Positions 16,771 to 26,931 are shown, numbered from the stretch's first letter. The stretch: 64,000 nucleotides of DNA from JAATFS01 sp037145635 (GCA_037145635.1 JBBCXB010000005.1:62001-126000), one strand, 5' to 3'. The notes: a model not told the origin generated them from the letters alone. Program-made: numbers and translations.

Positions 16771-17778
16771 GTGAAGCACACCCCCAAGGAAGACCTCATT
16801 GCCCGGTGGGCGGCGGCGGCCTGCACGCTGGCGATCCTGTTCTTCCTGGGCAGCGTGCTGCTGCACACGCCGATGGCCGTGGCGCCGGCCCGCGACGAGG
16901 CGCTGCAGGTCTACTTCGTGCCACGCGCGCCGGACCTGCCCGTGCCGCCGCCGCGCACGGCCGCCGCGCCTGCCCCGGCGGCCACGCCTGCGCGGGCGCC
17001 GGCGCGCAGCCCTGCCGTGGCCGCCGCGCCCACGCCGTTGCCGACACCGCGCAGCGAGCGCCCTACCGCTGCGGCGCGCGAGCACGAACCGATGGCCGCG
17101 CAGTTGTACACCCGCGAAGGGCGCGTCCGGCTGCCGCCGGGCGCGCAGGTCGACGCGCTCGATTCCGGGCTGGCGGCCGCCCCGCCGGGCCTGAGCAACC
17201 CGCGCGAGATCGACCGCGCGCGCCGGATCATGGAGCGCCCCAACCCGGTGAACTACCGCGAGACCCGGTTCGCCAAGGACTGGAAGAGCGACGGCACCCT
17301 GGGCGACGTCGCGGTGCAGGGCCTCAACCGCGGCATGAAGAACGTCAATCGCGCGATCTTCGGCGACGACGTGCAGACCGCGAAGGCGCGGCCGCCGCCG
17401 GACGTGCGTTTCAACCCGGGCCTGGCGGAGAACGCCGGCGACCTCGGCCGCGAGGCGACCGGCGATGCCTACAAGGGCGCGCCGATCGCACACGAAGCGC
17501 CTCCCGACCTCAAGGGCGAGGCCAGCCGCCGCATCCGCAGCGAGCTGGCGGCGCTGGAGCCGTTGCTGGCGCGCTGCGACAGCACGCGCCGCGCCGCGCT
17601 GTTGACCCCGGCACGCACGCACCTGGGCGACCTGGAACGCGCCGAGCACGCGCTGGGCCACGGCGCCGATCCGGTGATGGCCGAGCAGATGCTGCCGCGC
17701 CAGGCCGACAGCGCCTACGACCTGGCGCGCCGCGCGCTGTGGTACGCCCGCCAGCAGGCCGCGACCTGCAAGGGCTGA
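16771..17778 (+). CDS. Membrane-anchored Pro/Ala-rich protein of unknown function
   Basis: A GTG start (MKHTPKED) leads to 335 residues. Residues 12-31 form one membrane segment, followed by a Pro/Ala-rich linker to about residue 95 and then a soluble, mostly helical periplasmic domain containing two conserved-looking cysteines near the end (LARCDSTRR and AATCKG). The layout resembles TonB-like or cell-wall-associated single-pass proteins, but no TonB C-terminal signature is present. I do not recognise the family. It stands alone, about 290 bases from the convergent M16 gene. Confidence 0.65.
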   Translation: MKHTPKEDLIARWAAAACTLAILFFLGSVLLHTPMAVAPARDEALQVYFVPRAPDLPVPPPRTAAAPAPAATPARAPARSPAVAAAPTPLPTPRSERPTAAAREHEPMAAQLYTREGRVRLPPGAQVDALDSGLAAAPPGLSNPREIDRARRIMERPNPVNYRETRFAKDWKSDGTLGDVAVQGLNRGMKNVNRAIFGDDVQTAKARPPPDVRFNPGLAENAGDLGREATGDAYKGAPIAHEAPPDLKGEASRRIRSELAALEPLLARCDSTRRAALLTPARTHLGDLERAEHALGHGADPVMAEQMLPRQADSAYDLARRALWYARQQAATCKG

Positions 17779-18033
17779 GCGGCCGGTTCGCCAGGCTGGG
17801 CTACGGTCTTCGGCAGTGCCGGGACGTATCGGCGTAGCGCGGTCTGGCGATCCAGGCGGCCCACGCCGCAGGGCGCCGGTCATCGCAGGCGCAGGCCACC
17901 GCAACTGGTCGTGGCGGCCTCGCCATCGCGGCGTTGCCAAGGTGGCGATTCGCCGCAGCCCATGGGCCGGCAGCGGCCGGCGGCGATGGCGCGGGCATGG
18001 AACGCTTCGGCAGGGCTGACGGGCCTGCGCCGT

Positions 18034-18061
18034 CGCCCCTCCTCCCGCGGGAGGAGGGGCG
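18034..18061 (-). terminator. Perfect 28-bp palindrome, likely shared terminator
   Basis: A fully symmetric CGCCCCTCCTCCCG arm and its complement lie nine bases after the minus-strand stop of the M16 gene. They could also stop transcription of the rightward gene ending at 17778. Confidence 0.6.
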
Positions 18062-18070
18062 TGCCACGGG

Positions 18071-20950
18071 TCAGTGCCTGACCGGCTTGCCGTCGGCGTC
18101 GAGCACCTGCACGTCGCCGAGCTTGAGCGCGCGCACCGGGGCCTCGATCTGCTTGAGGTCGCCAACGATCACCCAGGTCATCGCGGTGGGCGCGACGATC
18201 TCCTTGATCGCCTTCTGCGCCACCGGCTGGTCGATCGCCTCCAGGCGCGACTTCAGCGTCTGCACGTAGTCGTCCGGACGCCCGTACTGCACGATCCCCT
18301 CGATCGCGCCCAGCACCGCGCTGGTGGTCTCGAAGCTGCCCGGCAGCGCGCGGATGCGCTGGTTGCGGATCTTGGCGATCTCGTCGGCGGTCAGCGGCTG
18401 GTCGCCGATCACCGCCTTGGCCTCCTTGAACACTTCCTGCGCCGACTCGGCGGTCTTGTCGGTCTGCACCGGCGCGTAGAACAGGAACGGCCGCTGGCCC
18501 TGGGCGTCCATCAGGAAGCTGTTGGCGCCGTACGCCCAGCGCTTGTTCTCGCGCAGGTTCATGTTCAGCCGCGAGGTGAAGGTGCCGCCGAACGCGCCGT
18601 TGGCCACGCCGATGGCGAGGTTGTCCGGCGCGCGCGTGGACGGGGCGACCAGGCCGGCCAGGATCAGCGACTGCGGCGCGTCGGCGCGGTTGATCAGGAA
18701 CACCCGCGGCCGCGGCTGGGCGGCGACGTCGGCCACGTTCTTCTTCGGGATCGCCGAGGCCGGGGCCTGCCAGTCGCCGAACGCAGCGTCCAGCTGCGGG
18801 ATGATCTGCGCCAGCGTGGTGTCGCCGGCCACCAGGATGCGCACGTTGTCCGGGCGCAGCCAGGTGTCGTGGAAGCCGCGCAGGTCGGTCGCCGCCAGGC
18901 TTTTGATCGCGGTCTCGGTGCCGCTGCCGGTGAACGGGATGCCGTAGGCATGGCCATCGCCGAACAGCAGCGGCGGCAGCGTGCGCAGCGCCAGGCCCAT
19001 CGGCTGGGTCTTCTCCTGGGCGATGCCGGCCAGCCACTGGCCGCGGACGCGGTCGATGTCCTCGGGCTTGAACGCCGGGTTGCGCACGATGTCCGAGAAC
19101 AGCTGCAGCGACGGCTGCAGCTGGTCGTTGAGCGCGTTGAGCGAGGCGCTGCAGCTGTCCAGGTCGCAGTCCACGCCGGTGATGGCGCCGAGGCGCTGGC
19201 GGCGCTGCGCCACCTCCACCGAATCCAGGCTGCGGGTGCTCTCGTTCATCAGCGCCGCGGTGAAGCTGGCGGTGCCGAGCTTGTGGCCCTGGTCGGCGGC
19301 GTAGCCGGCGTCGAACAGCAACTGCACCTGGGTCACCGGGATGGTGTGGCGCTCGGCCAGCACCACCTCGATGCCGTTCTTGAGCCTGCCGCGCTGCAGC
19401 TCGGGAAAGCTCAGGCTCGGGAACTGCGCGGTCTCGGGCACGCCGCTGCGGCGGTCGACCTGCGGCTTGGCCACGCTATAGCTGGCGGCCGCCGGGCGCC
19501 GGGGCTCGGGCTTGCCGGAAGCAGCCGGCAACGGCTTGACCGCGGCGTCCTCGGCCACCGCGTCGAAGCCTTCCGGCGCCGGCAGCACGGTCAGCAGGTA
19601 GTCGCCCTTGCCGAACCAGGTGGCCGAGGCGCGCTTGACGCTGGCCACGGTGGCGGCCTGGCCGCGCGCCAGGTCGCGCTTGTAGGCGCCCGGGTCGTCG
19701 CGGTAGACCTGGCCCTCGGCCAGGATCACCGCCTTGCCGCCGAAACCGCCGACCTTCTCCAGCCCGCGCACGAAGCCGGCGCGGTAGGCCACCTGCGCGC
19801 GCTGCAGTTCGTCGGCGCTGGGGCCTTCGGCGAGGAACTTCTTCAGCTCGTCGTCGATCGCCGCCTCGACCCGGGCCGGGTCCACGCCTTCCTTGACGTC
19901 GGCCTGGATCTGCAACTGGCTGGCCAGCGCGAACGGCTGGATGCTGGCGGACACGTCGTCGACCAGCTTGTCCTGGTAGACCAGGCGCTGGTACAGCCGC
20001 GAGGTCTTGCCGCCGCCGAGCACGGTGGTGGCCAGGTCGAGCTGGATCATGTCGTCGGTGCCCAGCTGCGGCGCCACCCAGGTGCGGTAGAGGCGCGGCT
20101 GCGAGACGTGGTCGTGCTGCACGCCGCGGGTCTGCTTCGGCAGCGCGGTGATCCACGGCTGCTGGCGCGGCACCGGCTTGCCGGCCGGGATGTCGCCGAA
20201 GTACTGCGCGGCCTTGGCGCGCGCCTGCGCCACGGTGATGTCGCCGGCCAGCACCAGGGTGGTGTTGGCGGCGCCGTAGTTGTCGTGGAACCACTGCTTG
20301 ACGTCGTCCAGCGAGGCCGCGTCGAGGTCGGCCATCGAGCCGATGGTGTCGTGCTGGTAGGGATGGTTGGCCGGGAACAGGTGCGACAGGATGTTCTGGT
20401 CCACGCGCCCGTAGGGGCGGTTCTCGCCCTGGCGCTTCTCGTTCTGCACCACGCCGCGCTGGGTGTCGAGCTCGGCCTGGCCGATCGCGCCGAGCAGGTG
20501 GCCCATGCGGTCGGACTCCATCCACAGCGCGGTGTCCAGCGCGGTGGTGGGCACGGTCTCGAAGTAGTTGGTGCGGTCGAACCAGGTGGTGCCGTTCATG
20601 TCGGTCGCACCGACCTTCTCGAACGGCTGGAAGTAGGTGCCCTTGTGGTTCTCCGATCCGGAGAACATCAGGTGCTCGAACAGGTGCGCGAAGCCGGTCT
20701 TGCCGGCCGGCTCGTCGCCCGAACCGATGTGGTACCAGATGCTCACCGCCACCACCGGCGCCTTGTGGTCCTCGTGCACCACCACCGTCAGCCCGTTGGG
20801 CAGGGTGAAGCGGGTGTAGGCGATGTCGGGGATGGCGTCGCGCGCCGCGGCCTTGGACAGCGTGGCCGGCGCGGCATCCGCCGAGGGCGGGACGGTACCG
20901 GCGCCGACGCCGAGGAGGCCGGCGATCAGCAGGGACAGCGGACGAAGCAT
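18071..20950 (-). CDS. Periplasmic M16 (pitrilysin/insulinase) zinc peptidase
   Basis: The ATG at 20950 has AGGAG upstream and gives 959 residues with a signal peptide (MLRPLSLLIAGLLG). The inverted zinc motif HLFEH lies at 89-93, followed about 75 residues later by a second acidic site in ESDRMGHLL, as in active M16 N-terminal domains. The second half (from about 530) is a related but motif-less M16 domain, so the pair should form the usual clam-shell. The enzyme degrades unfolded peptides in the periplasm. Length fits two fused M16 pairs. Confidence 0.92.
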   Translation of the reverse strand: MLRPLSLLIAGLLGVGAGTVPPSADAAPATLSKAAARDAIPDIAYTRFTLPNGLTVVVHEDHKAPVVAVSIWYHIGSGDEPAGKTGFAHLFEHLMFSGSENHKGTYFQPFEKVGATDMNGTTWFDRTNYFETVPTTALDTALWMESDRMGHLLGAIGQAELDTQRGVVQNEKRQGENRPYGRVDQNILSHLFPANHPYQHDTIGSMADLDAASLDDVKQWFHDNYGAANTTLVLAGDITVAQARAKAAQYFGDIPAGKPVPRQQPWITALPKQTRGVQHDHVSQPRLYRTWVAPQLGTDDMIQLDLATTVLGGGKTSRLYQRLVYQDKLVDDVSASIQPFALASQLQIQADVKEGVDPARVEAAIDDELKKFLAEGPSADELQRAQVAYRAGFVRGLEKVGGFGGKAVILAEGQVYRDDPGAYKRDLARGQAATVASVKRASATWFGKGDYLLTVLPAPEGFDAVAEDAAVKPLPAASGKPEPRRPAAASYSVAKPQVDRRSGVPETAQFPSLSFPELQRGRLKNGIEVVLAERHTIPVTQVQLLFDAGYAADQGHKLGTASFTAALMNESTRSLDSVEVAQRRQRLGAITGVDCDLDSCSASLNALNDQLQPSLQLFSDIVRNPAFKPEDIDRVRGQWLAGIAQEKTQPMGLALRTLPPLLFGDGHAYGIPFTGSGTETAIKSLAATDLRGFHDTWLRPDNVRILVAGDTTLAQIIPQLDAAFGDWQAPASAIPKKNVADVAAQPRPRVFLINRADAPQSLILAGLVAPSTRAPDNLAIGVANGAFGGTFTSRLNMNLRENKRWAYGANSFLMDAQGQRPFLFYAPVQTDKTAESAQEVFKEAKAVIGDQPLTADEIAKIRNQRIRALPGSFETTSAVLGAIEGIVQYGRPDDYVQTLKSRLEAIDQPVAQKAIKEIVAPTAMTWVIVGDLKQIEAPVRALKLGDVQVLDADGKPVRH

Positions 20951-21050
20951 GGAGACACTCCTGGGACGGATCGAATCGGCCGAGGGTAGTGGCTGCGTGC
21001 GGGCGCTGCAAATGCCGTTGGGCATGCCGGTGGGCGCGGCCTGCGGCGAT

Positions 21051-21081
21051 GCCGGCGACGCGCGCGGTGCGCGTCGCCGGC
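21051..21081 (-). terminator. Hairpin after the chemoreceptor gene
   Basis: Thirteen-base perfect arms (21051-21063 and 21069-21081) with a five-base loop lie six bases beyond the minus-strand stop at 21087. No T-run is present. Confidence 0.65.
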
Positions 21082-21086
21082 GCGGA

Positions 21087-23267
21087 TCAGGCCGCCGGCG
21101 CGTAGGCCGGGACGTCCGCCGCGGCGGCGTCGTGGCGCAGCGCGCTCCGGCGCGCGCCGGGCTCGGCGGTCAGCCGGAACACCGACACCGCGCGCGTGAG
21201 TTCGGCCGCCTGGTCCTCCAGGCTGCGCGCGGCGGCGGTGGCCTCCTCCACCAGCGCGGCGTTCTGCTGGGTCATCTCGTCCAGCTGCACCACGGTGTGG
21301 CTGACCTGTTCGATGCCCGAGCTCTGTTCGGCGCTGGCCGCGGTGATCTCGCCCATGATGTCGTTGACGCGCCTCACCGAGGTCACCACCTCGGCCATGG
21401 TGGTGCCGGCCTGGGCGACCAGGCCCGAGCCCTGCGCCACGCGCGCGACCGAGTCGGAGATCAGCTGCTTGATCTCCTTGGCGGCGTCGGCCGAACGCTG
21501 CGCCAGCGAGCGCACCTCGGAGGCGACCACGGCGAAGCCGCGGCCCTGCTCGCCGGCGCGCGCGGCCTCGACCGCCGCGTTCAACGCCAGGATGTTGGTC
21601 TGGAAGGCGATGCCGTCGATCACGCCGATGATGTCGGCGATGCGCGCCGACGCCGCGCTGATCGACGCCATCGTGGTGACCACGTCCTCGACCACCCGGC
21701 CGCCGCTCTCGGCGACGGTGCCCGCGCCGGCCGCCAGCTGGTTGGCCTGGCGCGCGTGCTCGGCGTTCTGGCGCACGGTGGAGGTCAGCTCCTCCATCGA
21801 GGCGGCGGTTTCCTCCAGGTTGGCGGCCTGCTGCTCGGTGCGCACCGACAGGTCGGCGTTGCCGGTGGCGATCTCGCTGGCCGCGGTGTTGATCGACTGC
21901 GCCGAGTGCTGGATGCCCTGCACGATCTCGGTCAGCTGGATGGCGGTGCGGTTGGTGGCCGCGGCCAGGCGCCCGAACGCGCCCTGGTAGCGAGCGTCCA
22001 CGCGCTGGGACAGGTCGCCGTCGGCGATCGCGTCCATGATCCGGCCCACGTCCGCCAGCCCGGCCTCGGCCTGGCACATCAGCTGGTTGAGCGCCTGCAC
22101 CATCTCGGCGAAGGCGAACTGGTAGCTGCCCTGGTCGCCGCGCACCGAGAAGTCGCCGCGCGCGGCGGCCTCGGCCATGCGCGCGATGTCGCCGTTGATC
22201 GCCGACAGGTTGGTCTTCACCGTGTCCAGCGCCTCGTGCAGCGCCGCGCGCTGGCCCGGCAGGCGGCGCATGTCGCGGCGCAGGTCGCCACGGCCGTAGT
22301 CGCCCATGATGTCCATGGCCTCGGCGATGCCGTCCAGGTGCTCGAACAGCACGGTGTTCACGCCATGGGCGAGGGTGCCGTAGTCGCCGGGGAAGTCCTC
22401 GGGCATGCGGTGCGCGATGTCCTCGCCGTGCTGCAGGCGGATCATGGTCTGCATCTCGCCGTTGAAGCGCTGCAGCTGGGTCTGCATCTGCTGCATGCTG
22501 GTCATCAGCTGCCCGGTCTCGTCGCGCGACTCCACCCGGATGGCGTTGTCGAAGCGGCCGGCGGCGATCGCCTCGGCGGTGCGGGTGGCGGCGATCAGCG
22601 GCGTGCGCACCGCGGTGGCGATCAGCCAGCACAGCGCCACGACCAGGGCGACCACGCCGGCGCCGATCAGCGTCAGCAGCTTGGTGAAGCCCCAGGCCTG
22701 GGCCTGGATGTCCTCGGCGTACACGCCCATGACCAGTGTCCAGTTCCAGTCCGGGAACGCCTGCGCGTAGCTGATCTTCGGCAGCTGCTCCTTCTTGCCG
22801 GGCTTGGGCGCGCTGTAGTAGCTGAAGCCGTTGCCGTGGGTCACCGCCTGGCCGATGTCGCGGTAGACGTACTCGCCGGCATCGCTCTTGTAGTCGCTCA
22901 TGTCGGTGCCGACCGCGCGCTTGGGGTGCATTACGATGCGCAGCTTCGGGTCGATGATGAAGAAGTAGTCCACGCCGCCGTTGCTGCTCATCCCCGCCAG
23001 CGTGCTGCGCGCGGCGTCCTGCGCGGCCTCGGGGGTGAGCTCGCCGCGCTTGGCCTTGCCGGCGTAGTACTGCATGACGGTCATGCCCATTTCCACCTGG
23101 GTCTTGACGCTCTGCTTGCGCGCCTCGATCAGGTCCAGGTACTGCAGGCGAGCGGCGGCCACCGCCAGCAGGACGACGCCCAGTGCCAGCAGGGTGCACA
23201 GCACCACGAACTTGCGCGCCAGCGTCAGGTTGGCGACGCGCTGCCGCAGGAAGGTCAACGGATTCAT
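21087..23267 (-). CDS. Methyl-accepting chemotaxis protein with sCache-type sensor
   Basis: A 726-residue chemoreceptor. It has a first membrane segment at about 19-41, then a periplasmic single-Cache-like domain (VDYFFIIDPKLRIVMHP, DWNWTLVMGVYAEDI), a second membrane segment at about 194-217, HAMP-type linkers and a long cytoplasmic domain. The signalling tip reads IDGIAFQTNILALNAAVEAA with flanking methylation helices. An extra helical section (residues 270-410) between HAMP and the methylation region is longer than usual. No CheB/CheR pentapeptide is seen at the C-terminus. No other chemotaxis gene is in the window. Confidence 0.92.
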   Translation of the reverse strand: MNPLTFLRQRVANLTLARKFVVLCTLLALGVVLLAVAAARLQYLDLIEARKQSVKTQVEMGMTVMQYYAGKAKRGELTPEAAQDAARSTLAGMSSNGGVDYFFIIDPKLRIVMHPKRAVGTDMSDYKSDAGEYVYRDIGQAVTHGNGFSYYSAPKPGKKEQLPKISYAQAFPDWNWTLVMGVYAEDIQAQAWGFTKLLTLIGAGVVALVVALCWLIATAVRTPLIAATRTAEAIAAGRFDNAIRVESRDETGQLMTSMQQMQTQLQRFNGEMQTMIRLQHGEDIAHRMPEDFPGDYGTLAHGVNTVLFEHLDGIAEAMDIMGDYGRGDLRRDMRRLPGQRAALHEALDTVKTNLSAINGDIARMAEAAARGDFSVRGDQGSYQFAFAEMVQALNQLMCQAEAGLADVGRIMDAIADGDLSQRVDARYQGAFGRLAAATNRTAIQLTEIVQGIQHSAQSINTAASEIATGNADLSVRTEQQAANLEETAASMEELTSTVRQNAEHARQANQLAAGAGTVAESGGRVVEDVVTTMASISAASARIADIIGVIDGIAFQTNILALNAAVEAARAGEQGRGFAVVASEVRSLAQRSADAAKEIKQLISDSVARVAQGSGLVAQAGTTMAEVVTSVRRVNDIMGEITAASAEQSSGIEQVSHTVVQLDEMTQQNAALVEEATAAARSLEDQAAELTRAVSVFRLTAEPGARRSALRHDAAAADVPAYAPAA

Positions 23268-23571
23268 CGAGGGGCCCCATGGATGCGCGCTTGCCGCGCT
23301 CTTCCGGAGTTATCGGCCCCGGACGCAGAACTTGAAGCGCCGTGGCGGCCCTCGCGGCGCCTCCCCCCATTCATGAAAATGAGAGCTTCAGGCCGCGGCG
23401 CGGACCGGCGACGCCGGTCCCCGCGCGGTGCCCCGGTGCCGGACGGCAGGCGTCCGGCGCCACGGCGCGTGGACCCGGCGGCGGCTGCGGGCCGGGACGG
23501 TTTCGCGCACAATGTGCGCCCCCGCGTGCGCCGTCCGCGGGTTTGCCGTCGCCTTTCCCCCGGAGCCCCCC

Positions 23572-25056
23572 ATGTCCTTCCTGCGCACCGAACTGGCGCA
23601 GTGGCGCGCGTCGCCGCCGCGCGAGCTGCTGGCCGGCGCCGTCGCCACCTTCGCCCTGATCCCCGAGGTGATCGCCTTCGCCTTCGTCGCCGGCGTCGAT
23701 CCGCAGGTCGGGCTGTTCGCCTCGTTCGTCATCGGCATCGTCATCGCCTTCTGCGGCGGCCGCCCGGCGATGATCTCGGCCGCGGCCGGCTCGGTGGCGC
23801 TGGTGGCCGCGCCGCTGGTGGCCAGCCACGGGCTGCGCTACCTGCTGGCGGCCGGCCTGCTCGCCGGCCTGATCCAGATCGCATTCGGGCTGCTGCGGCT
23901 GGGCGTGCTGATGCGCTTCGTCAGCAGCTCGGTGCGCACCGGCTTCGTCAACGCGCTGGCGGTGCTGATCTTCGCCGCACAGCTGCCGCACCTGCTGGGC
24001 GCCAACCTCGCGACCTGGGCCATGCTCGCGCTGGGGCTGGCGCTCATCTACGGGCTGCCGCGGCTGCGCCTGCCCGGGCTGTCGGCGATCCCGTCGCCGC
24101 TGATCTGCATCCTGGCGCTGACCGTCGCCGCGGCGGCGTTTGGGCTGCCGCTGAAGACCGTGGCCGACCTCGGCCGGCTGCCGGACGCGCTGCCGCACGG
24201 GCAGTGGCCCGGCGTGCCGATGACGCTGGAGACGCTGCGCATCGTCGCGCTGCCGGCGCTGGCGATCGCCCTGGTGGGCCTGCTGGAGTCGATGATGACC
24301 GCGCGCGTGGTCGACGAGCTCACCGACACCCCGAGCGACAAGAACCGCGAGTGCACCGGCCTGGGCCTGGCCAATGCGGCGGCCAGCCTGTTCGGCGGCA
24401 TCGCCGGCTGCGGCATGATCGGGCAGACCGTGGGCAACGTGAAGTACGGCGGCCGCGGCCGGCTGTCCACGCTGTTCGCCGGCGCCTTCCTGCTGATCCT
24501 GATGGTGCTGCTCAAGCCCTGGGTGTCGCAGGTGCCGGTGGTGGCGCTGGTGGCGATCATGGTGATGGTCTCGGCCGAGACCTTCGACTGGCGCTCGCTG
24601 CGCACCCTGGTGACGCATCCGCGCACCTCCAGCGCGGTGATGCTGGCCACCGTGGCGGTGACGCTGGCCACGCACAACCTCGCCGCCGGGGTGGCGGTGG
24701 GCGTGGTGCTCAGCGGCGTGTTCTTCAGCTTCAAGGTGGCCCGGCTGCTGCAGGTGGCGGTCGACGATGCCGACGGCCTGCGCACCTACCGGGTGCGCGG
24801 CCAGGTGTTCTTCGCCTCGGCCGATGTCTTCATCGATGCCTTCGACGCGCGCGAGGTCCCGGGCCGCGAGGTGCTGATCGACGTCGCCGGCGCGCACTTC
24901 TGGGACATCACCGCGGTGGCGGCGCTGGACAAGGTGGTGCAGCGCCTGCGCCACCACGGGCTGCAGGTGCAGCTGCGCGGGCTCGACGGGCACAGCCGCA
25001 CGCTGCTGCAGCGGCTGGCGCCCGGCGACGGCGCGCTGGAAGACGCCCTGCGCTGA
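23572..25056 (+). CDS. SulP-family anion transporter with STAS domain
   Basis: With the ATG at 23572 (CCGGAG upstream) the product has 494 residues. About 10-12 membrane segments cover residues 1-390, with the family hallmark around GLANAAASLFGGIAGCGMIGQT. A cytoplasmic STAS domain follows (about 400-490: VRGQVFFASADVFIDAF, VLIDVAGAHFWDITAVAALD). These proteins move sulfate, bicarbonate or dicarboxylates in symport or exchange. The exact anion is not predictable. The gene is divergent from the chemoreceptor. Confidence 0.9.
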   Translation: MSFLRTELAQWRASPPRELLAGAVATFALIPEVIAFAFVAGVDPQVGLFASFVIGIVIAFCGGRPAMISAAAGSVALVAAPLVASHGLRYLLAAGLLAGLIQIAFGLLRLGVLMRFVSSSVRTGFVNALAVLIFAAQLPHLLGANLATWAMLALGLALIYGLPRLRLPGLSAIPSPLICILALTVAAAAFGLPLKTVADLGRLPDALPHGQWPGVPMTLETLRIVALPALAIALVGLLESMMTARVVDELTDTPSDKNRECTGLGLANAAASLFGGIAGCGMIGQTVGNVKYGGRGRLSTLFAGAFLLILMVLLKPWVSQVPVVALVAIMVMVSAETFDWRSLRTLVTHPRTSSAVMLATVAVTLATHNLAAGVAVGVVLSGVFFSFKVARLLQVAVDDADGLRTYRVRGQVFFASADVFIDAFDAREVPGREVLIDVAGAHFWDITAVAALDKVVQRLRHHGLQVQLRGLDGHSRTLLQRLAPGDGALEDALR

Positions 25057-25281
25057 GCCACTGCGCGCGCTGGCCGCGCCGCCCGGGCCGGAAGGCCGGC
25101 GGACGCCAGGACGGGGCAGGGCGCCGGCGCTCGCTGCCGCCGCGCCGGCAGAAGCAGGGGGCCTGGACCGGTGTCCCGGGTCTGCGCGGCCTGCCGGCCC
25201 GGGGCCGCGGTGCGGGCGGGTCCGCTCCCGCGCCGGCTTGCCCTACACTCCGGGACTGTCCCGAAAACGCGGAGTGCTGCA

Positions 25282-26931
25282 GTGAAGAAGATCGTAGTGG
25301 GGATCCTGGCGATGTCGGTCTCGACCGCCCTGTGGGCGGCGGCGCCGACCTTCGATGGCAAGCGCATCTCGCGCGACGTCAAGGAGCTGGCGTCCGACGC
25401 CTATGAGGGGCGCGGTCCGGCCACCGCCGGCGAGGACAAGACCATCGCCTACCTGAGCGCGCAGTTCCAGGCCGCCGGCCTGCAGCCGGGCGGCGACCTC
25501 AAGGACGGCAAGCGCCAGTGGACCCAGGCCGTGCCGCTGCAGCGCGCCGACATCGTCGGCATCCCGGCCCTGGCGCTGGACGTGGCCGGCAAGCCGCAGC
25601 CGCTGACCCAGGGCAAGCAGATCGCCGTGCGCGCGGCGATGGACGGCTCCACCCAGGTGGACATCGCCAACGCGCCGCTGGTGTTCGTCGGCTACGGCGT
25701 CAAGGCGCCGGAACGCAACTGGGACGACTTCAAGGGCGTGGACCTGAAGGGCAAGATCGCGGTGGTGCTGATCAACGATCCCGACTTCGAGACCGGCAAG
25801 GGCGACTTCGACGGCAAGGGCATGACCTGGTACGGCCGCTGGCCCTACAAGTACGAGGAAGGCGCGCGCCAGGGCGCGCTCGGCGTGCTGGTGGTGCACG
25901 AGACCGCGCCGGCGTCCTACGGCTGGGACACGGTTGCCAGCTCCAACACCAACACCATGTTCGACGTGGTGCGCGACAAGCCCGGCGCGGTGCATCCCAA
26001 GCTGGAAGGCTGGATCCAGCGCGACCTGGCGGTGGAGCTGTTCAAGAACGCCGGCCTGGACTTCGACACGCTCAAGCGGCAGGCGCAGACCCGCGGCTTC
26101 ACCCCGGTCGAGCTCAAGGGCCAGGGCCTGAGCGCGAAGTACCAGGTCAAGTCGGGCGTGATCACCTCGCACAACGTGGTGGCGCGCCTGCCGGGCAGCA
26201 CCCATCCGGACGAGACCGTGATCTACAGTGCGCACTGGGACCATATCGGCGTCGGCAAGCCGGACGCGCGCGGCGACACCATCTTCAACGGCGCGCTGGA
26301 CAACGCCAGCGGCGTCGCGGCGCTGCTGGAGCTGTCGCGCGGCTTCGCCAAGGGGCCCAAGCCGCAGCGCTCGGTGGTGTTCCTGGCGGTCACCGCCGAG
26401 GAGAAGGGCCTGCTCGGCTCGGAGTTCTACGCGTCCAAGCCGCTGTACCCGCTGGACCGGACGGTGGCGGTGATCAACATGGACGGCATGAGCCCGTTCG
26501 TGCCCTCGCGCGACTTCGGCATCTACGGCACCGCCAAGCTGGAGCTGCTCGACCAGCTCAAGACCGTGGCCGGGCAGCGCAACCTGCGCTACACCCCCGA
26601 TCCCAAGCCGGAGGCCGGCTACTTCTTCCGCTCGGACCACTTCTCCTTCGCCAAGCGCGGGGTGCCGGCGCTGTCGTACTCGGCGGGGCAGGACTGGGAA
26701 GTGGGCGGCGTGGCCGCCGGCAAGGCCGCCTCGGACGACTACACCGCCAAGCGCTACCACCAGCAGGGCGACGAGTGGAAGCCGGACTGGACCTTCGCCG
26801 GCGCCGCGCGCGACCTGTCGGTGCTGTACACCCTGGGCACCGAGCTGGCCGATTCGCGGCAGTGGCCGAACTGGAGCCAGGACTCCGAGTTCCGCGCCAC
26901 CCGCGACGCCAGCGCCGCGGCGCGCAAGTAG
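25282..26931 (+). CDS. Secreted M28 zinc aminopeptidase with PA domain
   Basis: The GTG at 25282 starts a signal peptide (MKKIVVGILAMSVSTALWAAA) and a 549-residue protein. A PA insert (VFVGYGVKAPERNWDDFKG through MTWYGRWPYK) comes before the catalytic part. Metal ligands expected for M28 are all visible: the His in SAHWDHIG, the Asp in LDNASG, the Glu pair in TAEEKG, the Asp in INMDG and the His in RSDHFSF. It should remove N-terminal residues from peptides in the periplasm or outside the cell. A hairpin with a T-rich tail follows. Confidence 0.92.
   Translation: MKKIVVGILAMSVSTALWAAAPTFDGKRISRDVKELASDAYEGRGPATAGEDKTIAYLSAQFQAAGLQPGGDLKDGKRQWTQAVPLQRADIVGIPALALDVAGKPQPLTQGKQIAVRAAMDGSTQVDIANAPLVFVGYGVKAPERNWDDFKGVDLKGKIAVVLINDPDFETGKGDFDGKGMTWYGRWPYKYEEGARQGALGVLVVHETAPASYGWDTVASSNTNTMFDVVRDKPGAVHPKLEGWIQRDLAVELFKNAGLDFDTLKRQAQTRGFTPVELKGQGLSAKYQVKSGVITSHNVVARLPGSTHPDETVIYSAHWDHIGVGKPDARGDTIFNGALDNASGVAALLELSRGFAKGPKPQRSVVFLAVTAEEKGLLGSEFYASKPLYPLDRTVAVINMDGMSPFVPSRDFGIYGTAKLELLDQLKTVAGQRNLRYTPDPKPEAGYFFRSDHFSFAKRGVPALSYSAGQDWEVGGVAAGKAASDDYTAKRYHQQGDEWKPDWTFAGAARDLSVLYTLGTELADSRQWPNWSQDSEFRATRDASAAARK

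Noticed and set aside
20823..25406. A 1527-codon open frame on the plus strand
   Set aside because: It runs antisense to the M16 and chemoreceptor genes and across SulP in another frame. Its sequence is low-complexity Gly/Arg/His, an effect of high GC; the genes underneath have clear motifs.
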